From UBA11612 sp965228575 (GTDB lineage Bacteria; Pseudomonadota; Alphaproteobacteria; Rhodospirillales; Rhodospirillaceae): 64,000 nt of DNA. Shown here piece after piece: positions 34,996 to 43,545 of this stretch. The stretch is taken from positions 46,952-110,951 of the forward strand of contig CBDDHW010000070.1 in the NCBI GenBank assembly GCA_965228575.1, written 5' to 3'. The position numbers and the translations under genes are program-made. Position 1 is the stretch's first letter. Each line of letters begins with the position of its first letter. The notes beneath the pieces were generated by a model. It was not told the origin of the DNA, ran no database searches, and saw only the letters and a list, made by a program, of their open reading frames with translations.

Positions 34996-36278
34996 AAACA
35001 TCAACGAACGCGGAGTTATTCGAACGCGCGGTCCGCGTTATTCCCGGCGGCGTAGACTCGCCGGTTCGAGCATTTGGTGCAGTTGGAGGCACGCCCCGAT
35101 TTATCGCACGGGCAGAAGGTGCCCATGTTTTTGATGAAGAGGGAAAGAAGTATCTTGATTTTATGGGGTCTTGGGGCCCTCTGATTTTGGGTCATGCCCA
35201 TCCCGAGGTGGTTGATGCAGTAAAACGTGCGGCTGAGCGCGGTACGACCTATGGGGCGTCCTGCCGCGCTGAGATTGATCTCGCTGAACTGGTGGTGAGT
35301 TCCTATCCCGGGCTTGAACAGGTTCGATTTGTTTCGTCAGGCACCGAAGCAACCATGAGCGCAATTCGTCTCGCGCGCGGGGCGACGGGTCGTGATCTCG
35401 TCGTTAAATTTTCAGGATGCTATCACGGTCACGCCGATCATTTGTTGGTCGCCGCCGGGTCCGGTCTCGCGACCGCTGGCCAACCGTCTTCAGCTGGCGT
35501 TCCCGAAAATTTTGCGGCCTTAACACGAGTACTGCCGCTTGATGATGAAGAAGCACTCTCTGCTTTGTTTAAAGAAGAGGGCTCGAATATAGCTGCTGTC
35601 ATCATCGAACCCATTCCCGCGAATAATGGTCTCCTCCTTCAGAAAAAAAATTTCTTGCAAACCGTACGTTCGTTAACGCAACAGCACGGCGCGCTTTTGA
35701 TTTTTGATGAGGTCATTTCAGGCTTTCGCGTTGGGAAAGGTGGCGCGGCCGCCCACTACGGGATTACGCCTGATTTGGTAACATTTGGAAAGATCATTGG
35801 TGGTGGTTTGCCTGTCGGCGCATATGGCGGTACGCGCAAACTCATGGCCCATATGGCGCCGGAAGGTAAAGTTTATCAAGCTGGAACCCTGTCAGGAAAT
35901 CCGGTTGCCATGGCTGCCGGGATAGCAACTCTAAATATTCTGAATCGCGAAGATGCGTGGGCGCGTCTTGAGGAATTGGGAACGCATTTAGATGCGGAAT
36001 TGGACACCGCACTCAATGGCGTTTCCGTACCGGGTGCGTTTGTGCGCGTTGGCTCGATGTTTTGGTTGTCATTTCAAGCCGGACCTGCTCCGCGCTCGGC
36101 TGAGGCGATTGATGGGGACTCGGGCGAGTCCTTTCGGCCCTTCTTTCATGCGATGCTCGACAAAGGCGTATGCATACCCCCCTCGGCATATGAGGTCATG
36201 TTCTTATCTCTTGCCCATACGGCTGACGATGTGTCGCAGTTTGCCCAAACACTTCGTACTGCGATCACGAGTACGTAA
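34992..36278 (+). CDS. hemL: Glutamate-1-semialdehyde 2,1-aminomutase
   Basis: 428 residues, GTG start overlapping the hemA stop. It is a PLP fold-type I enzyme with VIPGGVDSPVRAFG, the HPEVVDA strand, IFDEVISGFRVGKGG and the PLP lysine in TFGKIIGGGLPVGAYGG. It converts glutamate-1-semialdehyde to 5-aminolevulinate. Full length; a histidine kinase gene starts 29 bp downstream. Confidence 0.96.
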   Translation: MKTSTNAELFERAVRVIPGGVDSPVRAFGAVGGTPRFIARAEGAHVFDEEGKKYLDFMGSWGPLILGHAHPEVVDAVKRAAERGTTYGASCRAEIDLAELVVSSYPGLEQVRFVSSGTEATMSAIRLARGATGRDLVVKFSGCYHGHADHLLVAAGSGLATAGQPSSAGVPENFAALTRVLPLDDEEALSALFKEEGSNIAAVIIEPIPANNGLLLQKKNFLQTVRSLTQQHGALLIFDEVISGFRVGKGGAAAHYGITPDLVTFGKIIGGGLPVGAYGGTRKLMAHMAPEGKVYQAGTLSGNPVAMAAGIATLNILNREDAWARLEELGTHLDAELDTALNGVSVPGAFVRVGSMFWLSFQAGPAPRSAEAIDGDSGESFRPFFHAMLDKGVCIPPSAYEVMFLSLAHTADDVSQFAQTLRTAITST

Positions 36279-36307
36279 TTCAACTCTAACGGCTGGAAGC
36301 CGAAATT

Positions 36308-37408
36308 ATGCTTGGCGCTTTTCGAACAGACTCTACAAAACTTCTTCACCTCACCATCATTGGTCTGCAGATTTTTACGGTCGCGCAGGTGGTGTGGTGG
36401 TTTGTCGATCAGCGAACGCAAGCGGAAAAGACAACAAATCAAATCATGGCTTTGTACAGCTATGAAATGGCTGCCGCCCAAGAATTGATCGATTTGGGTC
36501 GCACGACTGAGGAGGTCAAAGCGTTATTTCCCCATGCTGAAATTTCGGACGGCAGGGTTAGTTTGGCGCAAGAAGCTATCGATGCTGTGCAGGATGAACA
36601 ACGCAGCCACGTGAACCAGTATGCGTGGGAGGGTGGATTTTTTCTTTTTGTGCTTGCGGCTTGTATCGTTGTTTTGTGGCGCGGCCTCAGTGTCGAAGCG
36701 AACGTTCGTCGCCGCCAGGACAATTTTCTCGCAATGGTATCGCACCAATTCAAGACACCGCTTGCAAGCCTGAAACTGTCTCTCGAAACGATGTTGATGC
36801 GCGATCTTTCAACCGAACGCTTTGAGCAGTTGTCCAAACGTATGTTGAGTGATTTGCAGCGCATGGAAAATATGGTGTCAAAAATCTTGGATAGCGCGCG
36901 CTTGGATCGTGGACGAGTGACGCTGAATAAAGAGCGTTTGAATCTGAGTGAAGCGGTGCGTCATGTATTGAGTAATCTTGAAGACGTAGCGCGCCGTGAA
37001 GGCGTAAAAATATCGACACAAGTACCTCTCGATATTGATGTCGACGCCGATCCTATGGCTGTCGATACGGTATTACGCAACCTTATAGAAAATGCGGTTG
37101 CAGCGATGGGGCCGACCAAGGGTGGGGAAATTACGCTGACCGCCGTCCGGAATGGCGATGAGGTCGCATTAAAGGTGAGCGACAGTGGTATCGGGTTTAC
37201 GCCCGAGCAAGGCGCGCAGCTATTCGCTAAATTCTTTCGTGTAGAATCCCATGGTGGACGTGACGCTGCGGGAACAGGACTTGGACTGTTTATTGTCGAT
37301 CGGTTTATGCACTTCGGCGATGGTGGCGTCAGCGCTTATAGTGATGGTCCGGGAACAGGCGCCACATTTACTGTGACCTGGCCAGCATCTCGTACTCAGG
37401 AGGTGTGA
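36308..37408 (+). CDS. Sensor histidine kinase inside the heme operon
   Basis: 366 residues. TM1 (about 13-33) and TM2 (about 108-125) flank an extracytoplasmic region of about 74 residues. A short juxtamembrane stretch leads to the HisKA domain with the phospho-His146 in MVSHQFKTPLASL. The HATPase has NLIENAVAAM (N box), DSGIGF and GTGLGLFIVDRF. The periplasmic part has His76 and His101 but no CXXC. It matches no sensor domain I recognise. It overlaps the regulator start by one base (TGATG). Encoded between hemL and hemC, so sensing of heme, iron or tetrapyrrole status is suspected but unproven. Confidence 0.92.
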   Translation: MLGAFRTDSTKLLHLTIIGLQIFTVAQVVWWFVDQRTQAEKTTNQIMALYSYEMAAAQELIDLGRTTEEVKALFPHAEISDGRVSLAQEAIDAVQDEQRSHVNQYAWEGGFFLFVLAACIVVLWRGLSVEANVRRRQDNFLAMVSHQFKTPLASLKLSLETMLMRDLSTERFEQLSKRMLSDLQRMENMVSKILDSARLDRGRVTLNKERLNLSEAVRHVLSNLEDVARREGVKISTQVPLDIDVDADPMAVDTVLRNLIENAVAAMGPTKGGEITLTAVRNGDEVALKVSDSGIGFTPEQGAQLFAKFFRVESHGGRDAAGTGLGLFIVDRFMHFGDGGVSAYSDGPGTGATFTVTWPASRTQEV

Positions 37409-38160
37409 TGTCCGACCCGTCACAATCGCCGCATCCTCCAAATCGCATCCTTGTTGTTGAAGACGACCTTCACCTCGCCGAAGGCATGGCTGAAAACATG
37501 CGCGCGGAAGGATATGAAACCGAGACCGCCTATGACGGTCGCGCAGGTTTAGAAAAGGCGACTTCGGAAAATTTCGATCTCCTGGTTCTCGATGTCATGT
37601 TGCCGCATATGGATGGATTTGCTGTATGCCGCGAACTGCGCTCTCAAGGTAAAAATGTACCCGTCCTATTTTTAACAGCGCGAGGTGATCCAAGCGATCG
37701 CGTGCAAGGGCTAGAGGCTGGAGGCGACGACTATCTGACGAAACCCTTTCATCTTGAAGAGTTTCTGTTGCGTGTGCGCGCAATCTTGCGCCGTTGGGAT
37801 TGGTACAAACATTCGCTTGGTAAGCCGGCGTCTGCGTCGGTTCTGCAATTTGCGGACAATGAGGTCAATTTTAATACCTTTCGGGCGCGATCCTGGGATG
37901 GAAGCTGGCACGACCTAACGGAAAAAGAAGCAATGATTTTAAAGGCTCTGTCCGAGCAATCCGGTGAGGTTGTGACCCGTGACGATTTGCTTGAGAAGGT
38001 ATGGGGGTATGAGGTTTTCCCCTCAACGCGCACGGTCGACAATTTTATTTTGCGTTTGCGTAAAATATTCGAGCGGGAGCCTCATGAACCTCGGCATTTC
38101 TTGACCGTTCGCGGCGTGGGATACCGTTTCTTGCCAGATGGTGAGGAGCCTGCGTCATGA
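37408..38160 (+). CDS. OmpR-family response regulator inside the heme operon
   Basis: 250 residues from ATG 37408, with AGGAGG 4 bp upstream (an in-frame GTG sits at 37405). The receiver domain has VVEDDLHL, the phospho-Asp in LLVLDVMLPHMDG, LTARGDP and the Lys in YLTKPFH. The C-terminal winged helix ends FLTVRGVGYRF. It forms a pair with the kinase directly upstream, and its stop overlaps the hemC start by 4 bp. The OmpR-type DNA-binding domain makes a phased direct repeat in the hemH-hemA space a natural candidate target. Confidence 0.95.
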   Translation: MSDPSQSPHPPNRILVVEDDLHLAEGMAENMRAEGYETETAYDGRAGLEKATSENFDLLVLDVMLPHMDGFAVCRELRSQGKNVPVLFLTARGDPSDRVQGLEAGGDDYLTKPFHLEEFLLRVRAILRRWDWYKHSLGKPASASVLQFADNEVNFNTFRARSWDGSWHDLTEKEAMILKALSEQSGEVVTRDDLLEKVWGYEVFPSTRTVDNFILRLRKIFEREPHEPRHFLTVRGVGYRFLPDGEEPAS

Positions 38161-39099
38161 CAAGTTTACGTATCGGAACTCGAGGTTCTGATCTCGCGAT
38201 GTGGCAAGCCCGAGACGTATTCAACAAGATTACGGCTTTGCCGGATGCGCCTGCTCTCGAAATTATAGAAATAAAATCCAGCGGTGATCTCAATCAGTCA
38301 GTACCCTTATGGACGACACCTGGCCGCGGGTTCTTCACCGCTGAGTTGGACGAGGCGCTGGTCAAGAACCAAATCGATATTGCGGTACATAGTTTAAAAG
38401 ACCTGGCAACAGTCGTTGCCGACGGAACACACATTGCCGCGGTACTTGAGCGTGAAGATCCCCGTGATGCTCTTATTTCTGGGGACGGCAACGACCTGAT
38501 GGGTTTGAAAAAAGGCGCGCGTTTAGGGACAAGCAGTTTGCGCCGCAGGGCATTTACCGCAAACGCTAGGCCGGACATCGTCGGGGCCGAGTTGCGCGGC
38601 AATGTACCCACCCGACTTAAAAAACTCGATGATGGGTGAATACGACGCGATTATTTTGGCGGCAGCAGGGTTGAAGCGCCTGGGGTTAGAGAGTCGTATC
38701 TCCGCGCGCTTGCCGATGGATATATTCCCCCCTGCTGCGGCACAGGGCGCGGTGGCGATTTGTGTGCGCGCGAACGATGACAACGCTCTCAAGTGGGCTC
38801 AGGCGTTAGAACATAAACCAACTCGAGTGGCAGTTGACGTTGAACGCTCGCTTCTGCACCACCTCGAAGCCGGATGTCAGGCCCCTGTGGGTGTCATTGC
38901 AACTGTGACGGACGAAACCCTCAACGTGTACGCAGCGGTGTGTAAGTTAGATGGTTCAGAGTTCATATCGGCTCAGACGGACGCCCCTTTGCAAGACTCC
39001 GCAGATATTGGCGTCAAGCTCGCCGAAACATTATTAGAGAGAGGCGCGCACAGTGTGCTTCAGGACGCCGATGATCGGCGCCAGTCGGCAGCGCGATAG
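38157..39099 (+). pseudogene. hemC: Hydroxymethylbilane synthase, interrupted by a 1-base frameshift
   Basis: The first frame (38157-38639) gives LRIGTRGSDLAMWQARD, AVHSLKDLAT and GTSSLRRRAF, then stops after KKLDDG. The second frame continues EYDAIILAAAGLKRLGLES to the end and contains the dipyrromethane-binding Cys in LEAGCQAPVG. Removing one G from the GGG run at 38634-38636 restores DDGEYDA and one protein of about 313 residues. All catalytic residues I can check are intact. As the gene is essential for heme synthesis, an insertion error in the assembly is the simplest explanation; a true mutation is possible. It lies between the two-component pair and hemE. Confidence 0.9.
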
Positions 39100-39126
39100 A
39101 AGATTAAGTTACCTCAGGAAAATATA

Positions 39127-40185
39127 ATGTCAGACGCACCCAGTAAAAAAGATCAAGCAGAACAGCCGCCATTTCTTGCCGCCTGTCGCGGCCTGCCGGT
39201 TTCCCACACACCGGTTTGGATTATGCGCCAAGCCGGCCGGTATTTGCCTGAGTACCGCAAAGTGCGGAAGAAAGTTGACTTCGTCACATTGACGCGGACA
39301 CCAGAGCTTGCGGCAGAAGTCACTTTGCAACCACTGCGCCGTTTCGAATTTGATGCCTCGATCATTTTTAGTGACATCATGACGCCTCTACAGGGCATGG
39401 GCGTTGCTCTAGATTTTAATCCGGGGCCTGTGGTGGACGATCCCATTCGTTCGCGCAAACAGGTGGATGCATTGCGCCAGCTAAATCCGCCCGAAGATGT
39501 TCCGTTTGTTATGGAATCCATAAAGATGGTGCGGGCGGGACTTCCCGCCAACGTTCCTTTAATCGGGTTTGCAGGTTCTCCGTTTACGCTATTTTGTTAT
39601 TTGGTCGCGGGCGGACCGTCGAAAGAATTCGCAGAGCCCAGGTCTTTCTTACATGCCGAGCCCGCAACATCTGCGCTCTTGTTGGACAGACTCGCCGACG
39701 CGATGGTCGTGTATTTGCGTGCCCAGGCAGACGCAGGCGCCCAGGCGCTTATGTTGTTTGAGTCTTGGGGCGGTCTTCTTGGTCCAAAGGATTATGCGGA
39801 TTTCGGCATGCCGCCCGTTCGCCGTATTGTCGAAGGGCTCGCGGACCTCGATGTGCCCTTGATTTATTTTGCCAATCAGGGCGGCGCGAATTTAAAGATA
39901 ATTTCCGAACTTGACGTCGATGTTGTTGGATTGGATTGGCGCGTATCTCTGGACGAGGCGCGGGGAATATTGGGCCCGGGCAAAGCGGTGCAAGGGAATT
40001 TGGACCCCGCGGTGTTGTTCGCGCCCAAGGACACTCTGCGCCGCCGCATCGATGACGTTTTGGCCGACGCCGGTTCGGCTCCGGGGCATATTTTTAATCT
40101 TGGGCACGGGATTTGGCCGGCAACTGATCCGGATGCTGTGGCGCGACTCGTAGACTACGTCCACGAACGGACGTCAGCCGATTAA
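39127..40185 (+). CDS. hemE: Uroporphyrinogen decarboxylase
   Basis: 352 residues. It decarboxylates uroporphyrinogen III to coproporphyrinogen III. Signatures are PVWIMRQAGRYLPEYR near the N-terminus, FSDIMTPLQGMGV (catalytic Asp), GFAGSPFTL and the FNLGHGIWP-type C-terminal His motif. It starts 27 bp after hemC. Confidence 0.96.
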   Translation: MSDAPSKKDQAEQPPFLAACRGLPVSHTPVWIMRQAGRYLPEYRKVRKKVDFVTLTRTPELAAEVTLQPLRRFEFDASIIFSDIMTPLQGMGVALDFNPGPVVDDPIRSRKQVDALRQLNPPEDVPFVMESIKMVRAGLPANVPLIGFAGSPFTLFCYLVAGGPSKEFAEPRSFLHAEPATSALLLDRLADAMVVYLRAQADAGAQALMLFESWGGLLGPKDYADFGMPPVRRIVEGLADLDVPLIYFANQGGANLKIISELDVDVVGLDWRVSLDEARGILGPGKAVQGNLDPAVLFAPKDTLRRRIDDVLADAGSAPGHIFNLGHGIWPATDPDAVARLVDYVHERTSAD

Positions 40186-40214
40186 CGATCTGATGTGCAG
40201 AATAAGGTGAGGTC

Positions 40215-41078
40215 ATGACCGCAGCATCAAAGTCAGATTCAAACGGGGAGCCGAAACCTGATCGTTTTGCTGTGACGGCAGGTGCGTACTACCGCGATCT
40301 TCAAGATCGAATTTGCGCTGCTTTTGAAGCGTTGGACACGGGCGCTAAGTTTGAGCACACTGATTGGGAGCGACCCGAAGGCGACCGCCTCCAGGGAACC
40401 GGCCGAATGCGCGTTATGCGCGGTGAAGTATTCGAAAAAGTCGGGATTAATTTTAGTGATGTTTGGGGCGTGTTGAGAGACGAGTCAATCCCACAAATTC
40501 CTGGTGCTACGGAATCGAAAGGTCATTTTTCTGCCTGCGGTATTTCGCTGGTCTCACACATGAGCAATCCCTTCACGCCCATTGTGCACATGAATATTCG
40601 GTGTATGGAGACGAGCAAGCTTTGGTTCGGCGGCGGCGCGGATCTAACACCAACATTTCCGTTCGAGGAGGACACCAAAGAATTTCACGGCGCGATGAAA
40701 GCGGCGTGCGACTCCTACCGGCCAGACGCGTATGCCGAATACAAGAAATGGTGCGACGAGTACTTCTATTTACACCATCGTAAGGAGCCCAGAGGCGTCG
40801 GGGGCGTATTCTTTGATGACCTGAACAGCGGAGATAAAGACGCTGACTTTAAGTTTCAACAGGCTCTCGGCGAGGCATTGCTCGATGTTTATCCGCGCAT
40901 TGTCGCGCGGCGCAAAGATACCCCGTTTACTGAGAGTGATCGTGACAAACTCCTTCACAAACGCGGGCGGTACGTTGAATTTAACTTGGTTTATGACCGA
41001 GGAACAAAATTCGGTTTTGCGACCGGGGCGAACCCGGACGCTTATCTCATGAGCATGCCGCCAGTGGTGAAGTGGTAG
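40215..41078 (+). CDS. hemF: Coproporphyrinogen III oxidase, oxygen-dependent
   Basis: 287 residues. It makes protoporphyrinogen IX from coproporphyrinogen III with O2. GGGADLTP, the KWCDEYFYLHHRKEPRG segment, GVGGVFFDDL and KRGRYVEFNLVYDRGT are family signatures. The N-terminal conserved segment FEHTDWERPEG is also present. The oxygen-dependent type implies an aerobic life style. hemJ begins 16 bp downstream. Confidence 0.96.
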   Translation: MTAASKSDSNGEPKPDRFAVTAGAYYRDLQDRICAAFEALDTGAKFEHTDWERPEGDRLQGTGRMRVMRGEVFEKVGINFSDVWGVLRDESIPQIPGATESKGHFSACGISLVSHMSNPFTPIVHMNIRCMETSKLWFGGGADLTPTFPFEEDTKEFHGAMKAACDSYRPDAYAEYKKWCDEYFYLHHRKEPRGVGGVFFDDLNSGDKDADFKFQQALGEALLDVYPRIVARRKDTPFTESDRDKLLHKRGRYVEFNLVYDRGTKFGFATGANPDAYLMSMPPVVKW

Positions 41079-41094
41079 GAATCGAAGGGAACGA

Positions 41095-41550
41095 ATGGGT
41101 ATGGTTGGATTTTTGGCTGACGCTTATCTCTGGATCAAAGCGCTACATATCATTGCGGTTATTTCCTGGATGGCGGGCCTTCTCTATTTACCGCGTCTCT
41201 TTGTAAATCATGTTGAGCTTGAGCCCGGGTCTGAAGCATCGGAAATGCTGAAGGGCATGGAGGAAAGGCTTTTGCGCATCATTATGCGCCCGGCATTTGT
41301 TGCCAGCCTCGTACTGGGGGGCGCGCTCATGTCCACGCCGGGCATTGTCAGTACATTGTCCGGATGGTTCTGGGTGAAACTAATCTTTGTTTTCGGACTG
41401 ATTGTGATGCATGGATTGATGGAGGTCTGGCGAGCGCAATTTGCGCGCGGGGCCAACAAACACTCCAGCCGGTTCTATCGCCTGATGAACGAAGTGCCGA
41501 CGGTGTGCATGGTCGTCATCGTGGTGTTGGCGGTCGCTAAGCCGTTCTAG
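41095..41550 (+). CDS. hemJ: Protoporphyrinogen oxidase HemJ (UPF0093 family)
   Basis: 151 residues with four hydrophobic helices. The conserved motif YLWIKALHIIAVISWMAGLLYLPRL contains the His and Arg residues of HemJ; KLIFVFGLIVMHG and the RLMNEVPT segment also fit. It oxidises protoporphyrinogen IX to protoporphyrin IX and is the common form in alphaproteobacteria. Last gene of the heme operon. Confidence 0.93.
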   Translation: MGMVGFLADAYLWIKALHIIAVISWMAGLLYLPRLFVNHVELEPGSEASEMLKGMEERLLRIIMRPAFVASLVLGGALMSTPGIVSTLSGWFWVKLIFVFGLIVMHGLMEVWRAQFARGANKHSSRFYRLMNEVPTVCMVVIVVLAVAKPF

Positions 41551-41602
41551 GGCAGGCGCACTTTTTATTGATTCTCCGGCTGACCTCATTTACCAGCGCG
41601 CT

Positions 41603-42637
41603 ATGACAACGCCTCGATTTCTCCAACCCGCAGAATGGGAACCCCACAGCGCCGTCTGGACGGCGTGGCCGAGCGACGCTTCTTTATGGTTGGATGACTT
41701 AGGGCCTGCGCGCGAAGAAATAGCCGCGCTTTGCCGAGCGATTGCCGACGTTGATCCCAAGACGGTCGAGCGGCGCGGTGAGGCGATAAAAATATTGGCA
41801 TGTGGGGACGACGCTGTTGCGTCTGCGCGGGAGATGTTCAGTGATGGGATCGCCGAGGTTATCTCGGCGCGGTTCGGTGATATCTGGCTGCGGGATACCG
41901 CACCAATTTTCATTAAATCACAAAGCGAATTAAGAGCTGCGTGTTTTAAGTTCAACGGCTGGGGCGGAAAGTACGAGCTGAAGGGCGATAAAGAGGTTGC
42001 GTTTTTTGTGGCAAAGCACTCTGGAGTTTCCAGCATTCAAAACAATTGGATTCTTGAAGGGGGGTCTTTGGATGTTGATGGACAAGGGCACGGCCTGACA
42101 ACACGTCAGTGCCTCATGAACCCGAATCGAAATCCAAATCTAACGCAGGACGAGATTGAGGTTCGGTTGCGGAACTCACTGGCACTCGAAAAACTCATCT
42201 GGCTGGACGACGGCCTCGCGAACGATCACACGGATGGTCACATCGACAACATCGCGCGTTTTGTCGCTCCGGGCGTGGTGGTGTGTATGGAGCCCAGCGG
42301 GGCAGACGATCCAAATCGGGAGGTCTTGGACACAATTCTCGCCGATCTCAAAAACGCGACCGATATCGACGGAAATAAGTTTGAGGTTTTCACCGTGCCC
42401 TCACCCGGTCGCTTAGAGAATGAAGATGGTGAAATCATTCCGGCAAGCTTTGTCAATTTTTACGTTGCGAACACGACCGTCGTTGTTCCCGTCTACGGCA
42501 CCCCTTATGACGAGGTGGCGATTGAGCGGATTGCTAGACTATTTCCCACGCGGCGCACGGTGGGGTTGGCCGCCAATCATGTTATAACCGGCGGCGGGTC
42601 GTTCCACTGCATTACCCAGCAGCAGCCTGCCGTTTAG
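41603..42637 (+). CDS. aguA: Agmatine deiminase
   Basis: 344 residues. It hydrolyses agmatine to N-carbamoylputrescine and ammonia. Catalytic residues are visible: the Cys in GGGSFHCITQQQP, His/Asp in NDHTDGHIDN, and RDTAPIF-type motifs. PAEWEPHSAVWTAWPSD is the family start. It is followed by aguB after 14 bp, so the pair gives putrescine from agmatine. Confidence 0.94.
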   Translation: MTTPRFLQPAEWEPHSAVWTAWPSDASLWLDDLGPAREEIAALCRAIADVDPKTVERRGEAIKILACGDDAVASAREMFSDGIAEVISARFGDIWLRDTAPIFIKSQSELRAACFKFNGWGGKYELKGDKEVAFFVAKHSGVSSIQNNWILEGGSLDVDGQGHGLTTRQCLMNPNRNPNLTQDEIEVRLRNSLALEKLIWLDDGLANDHTDGHIDNIARFVAPGVVVCMEPSGADDPNREVLDTILADLKNATDIDGNKFEVFTVPSPGRLENEDGEIIPASFVNFYVANTTVVVPVYGTPYDEVAIERIARLFPTRRTVGLAANHVITGGGSFHCITQQQPAV

Positions 42638-42651
42638 AAAGCGAGGGGTAT

Positions 42652-43500
42652 ATGAGCACCATTGTGGTCGCGGCTATTCAATGCGCCTTCTCGGAGACCA
42701 TGGCCGAGAACATTGAGCGCATTAGCGCATTCATAGAACAGGCGGCGAAGGACGGCGCGCAAGTTATCCTTCCGCCCGAGCTATTGCAGGGCCATTACTT
42801 TTGCGCGGAAGAAAAGGAAGAGCATTTCGACTGTGCGTTCCCGGCCGCAACGCACCCGGTTGTGGTTGCGCTCGCTGCGCTTGCGAAAAAACTGAACGTG
42901 GCTATTCCAGCGTCCATTTTCGAGCGCGATGGTCAGCATTATTACAACAGCGTTGCCATGATTAATGCCGGCGGCGAGGTGCTCGGGGTTTACCGCAAAA
43001 GCCATATTCCCGACGGCCCGGGCTACGAGGAAAAGTTTTATTTCCGCCCGGGCAACACCGGCTTCAAGGTTTGGGACACAAAGTTTGGTAAACTCGGCGT
43101 TGGAATCTGCTGGGACCAATGGTTCCCGGAAGCCGCCCGCGCCATGATGCTACAGGGGGCCGACATTCTTTTTTACCCCACCGCCATTGGAACGGAGCCC
43201 GACAACCCGGAGCTTGATACCAAGGATTTGTGGCAGCGCGCGATGATTGGGCATGCGGTGTCCAACGTCGTTCCTGTTGTTGCCGCAAACCGCATCGGTA
43301 CGGAGAACGGGCAGACGTTTTATGGATCGTCGTTCATTGCCGACCAGCGCGGTGAAAAGGTTCAGGAAATGGACCGCGATACCGAAGGGGTGATCGTTGC
43401 GTCCATTGATGTGGACGCGGTGCACCGCAACCGCGCCGCCTTCGGTTTTTTCCGAGACCGCCGCCCTGATCTTTATGGCGTTCTCACTGAGGACAAGTAG
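42652..43500 (+). CDS. aguB: N-carbamoylputrescine amidase
   Basis: 282-residue nitrilase-family enzyme. The triad is Glu in LPPELLQGHYF, Lys in GVYRKSHIPDGPGY and Cys in GICWDQWFPEAAR. It cleaves N-carbamoylputrescine to putrescine, CO2 and ammonia. A GCGAGGGG element precedes ATG 42652. It is distinct from the D-carbamoylase at 11974-12924, although both belong to the same superfamily. Confidence 0.94.
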   Translation: MSTIVVAAIQCAFSETMAENIERISAFIEQAAKDGAQVILPPELLQGHYFCAEEKEEHFDCAFPAATHPVVVALAALAKKLNVAIPASIFERDGQHYYNSVAMINAGGEVLGVYRKSHIPDGPGYEEKFYFRPGNTGFKVWDTKFGKLGVGICWDQWFPEAARAMMLQGADILFYPTAIGTEPDNPELDTKDLWQRAMIGHAVSNVVPVVAANRIGTENGQTFYGSSFIADQRGEKVQEMDRDTEGVIVASIDVDAVHRNRAAFGFFRDRRPDLYGVLTEDK

Positions 43501-43545
43501 GTCATCCTACCGTTAATTAGCGCGTATCGGCTTATCGTTGCGTCG

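Noticed and set aside
38600..38660. Programmed frameshift in hemC
   Set aside because: There is no slippery heptamer plus downstream structure that I can support, and hemC is not known to use one. An indel is simpler.
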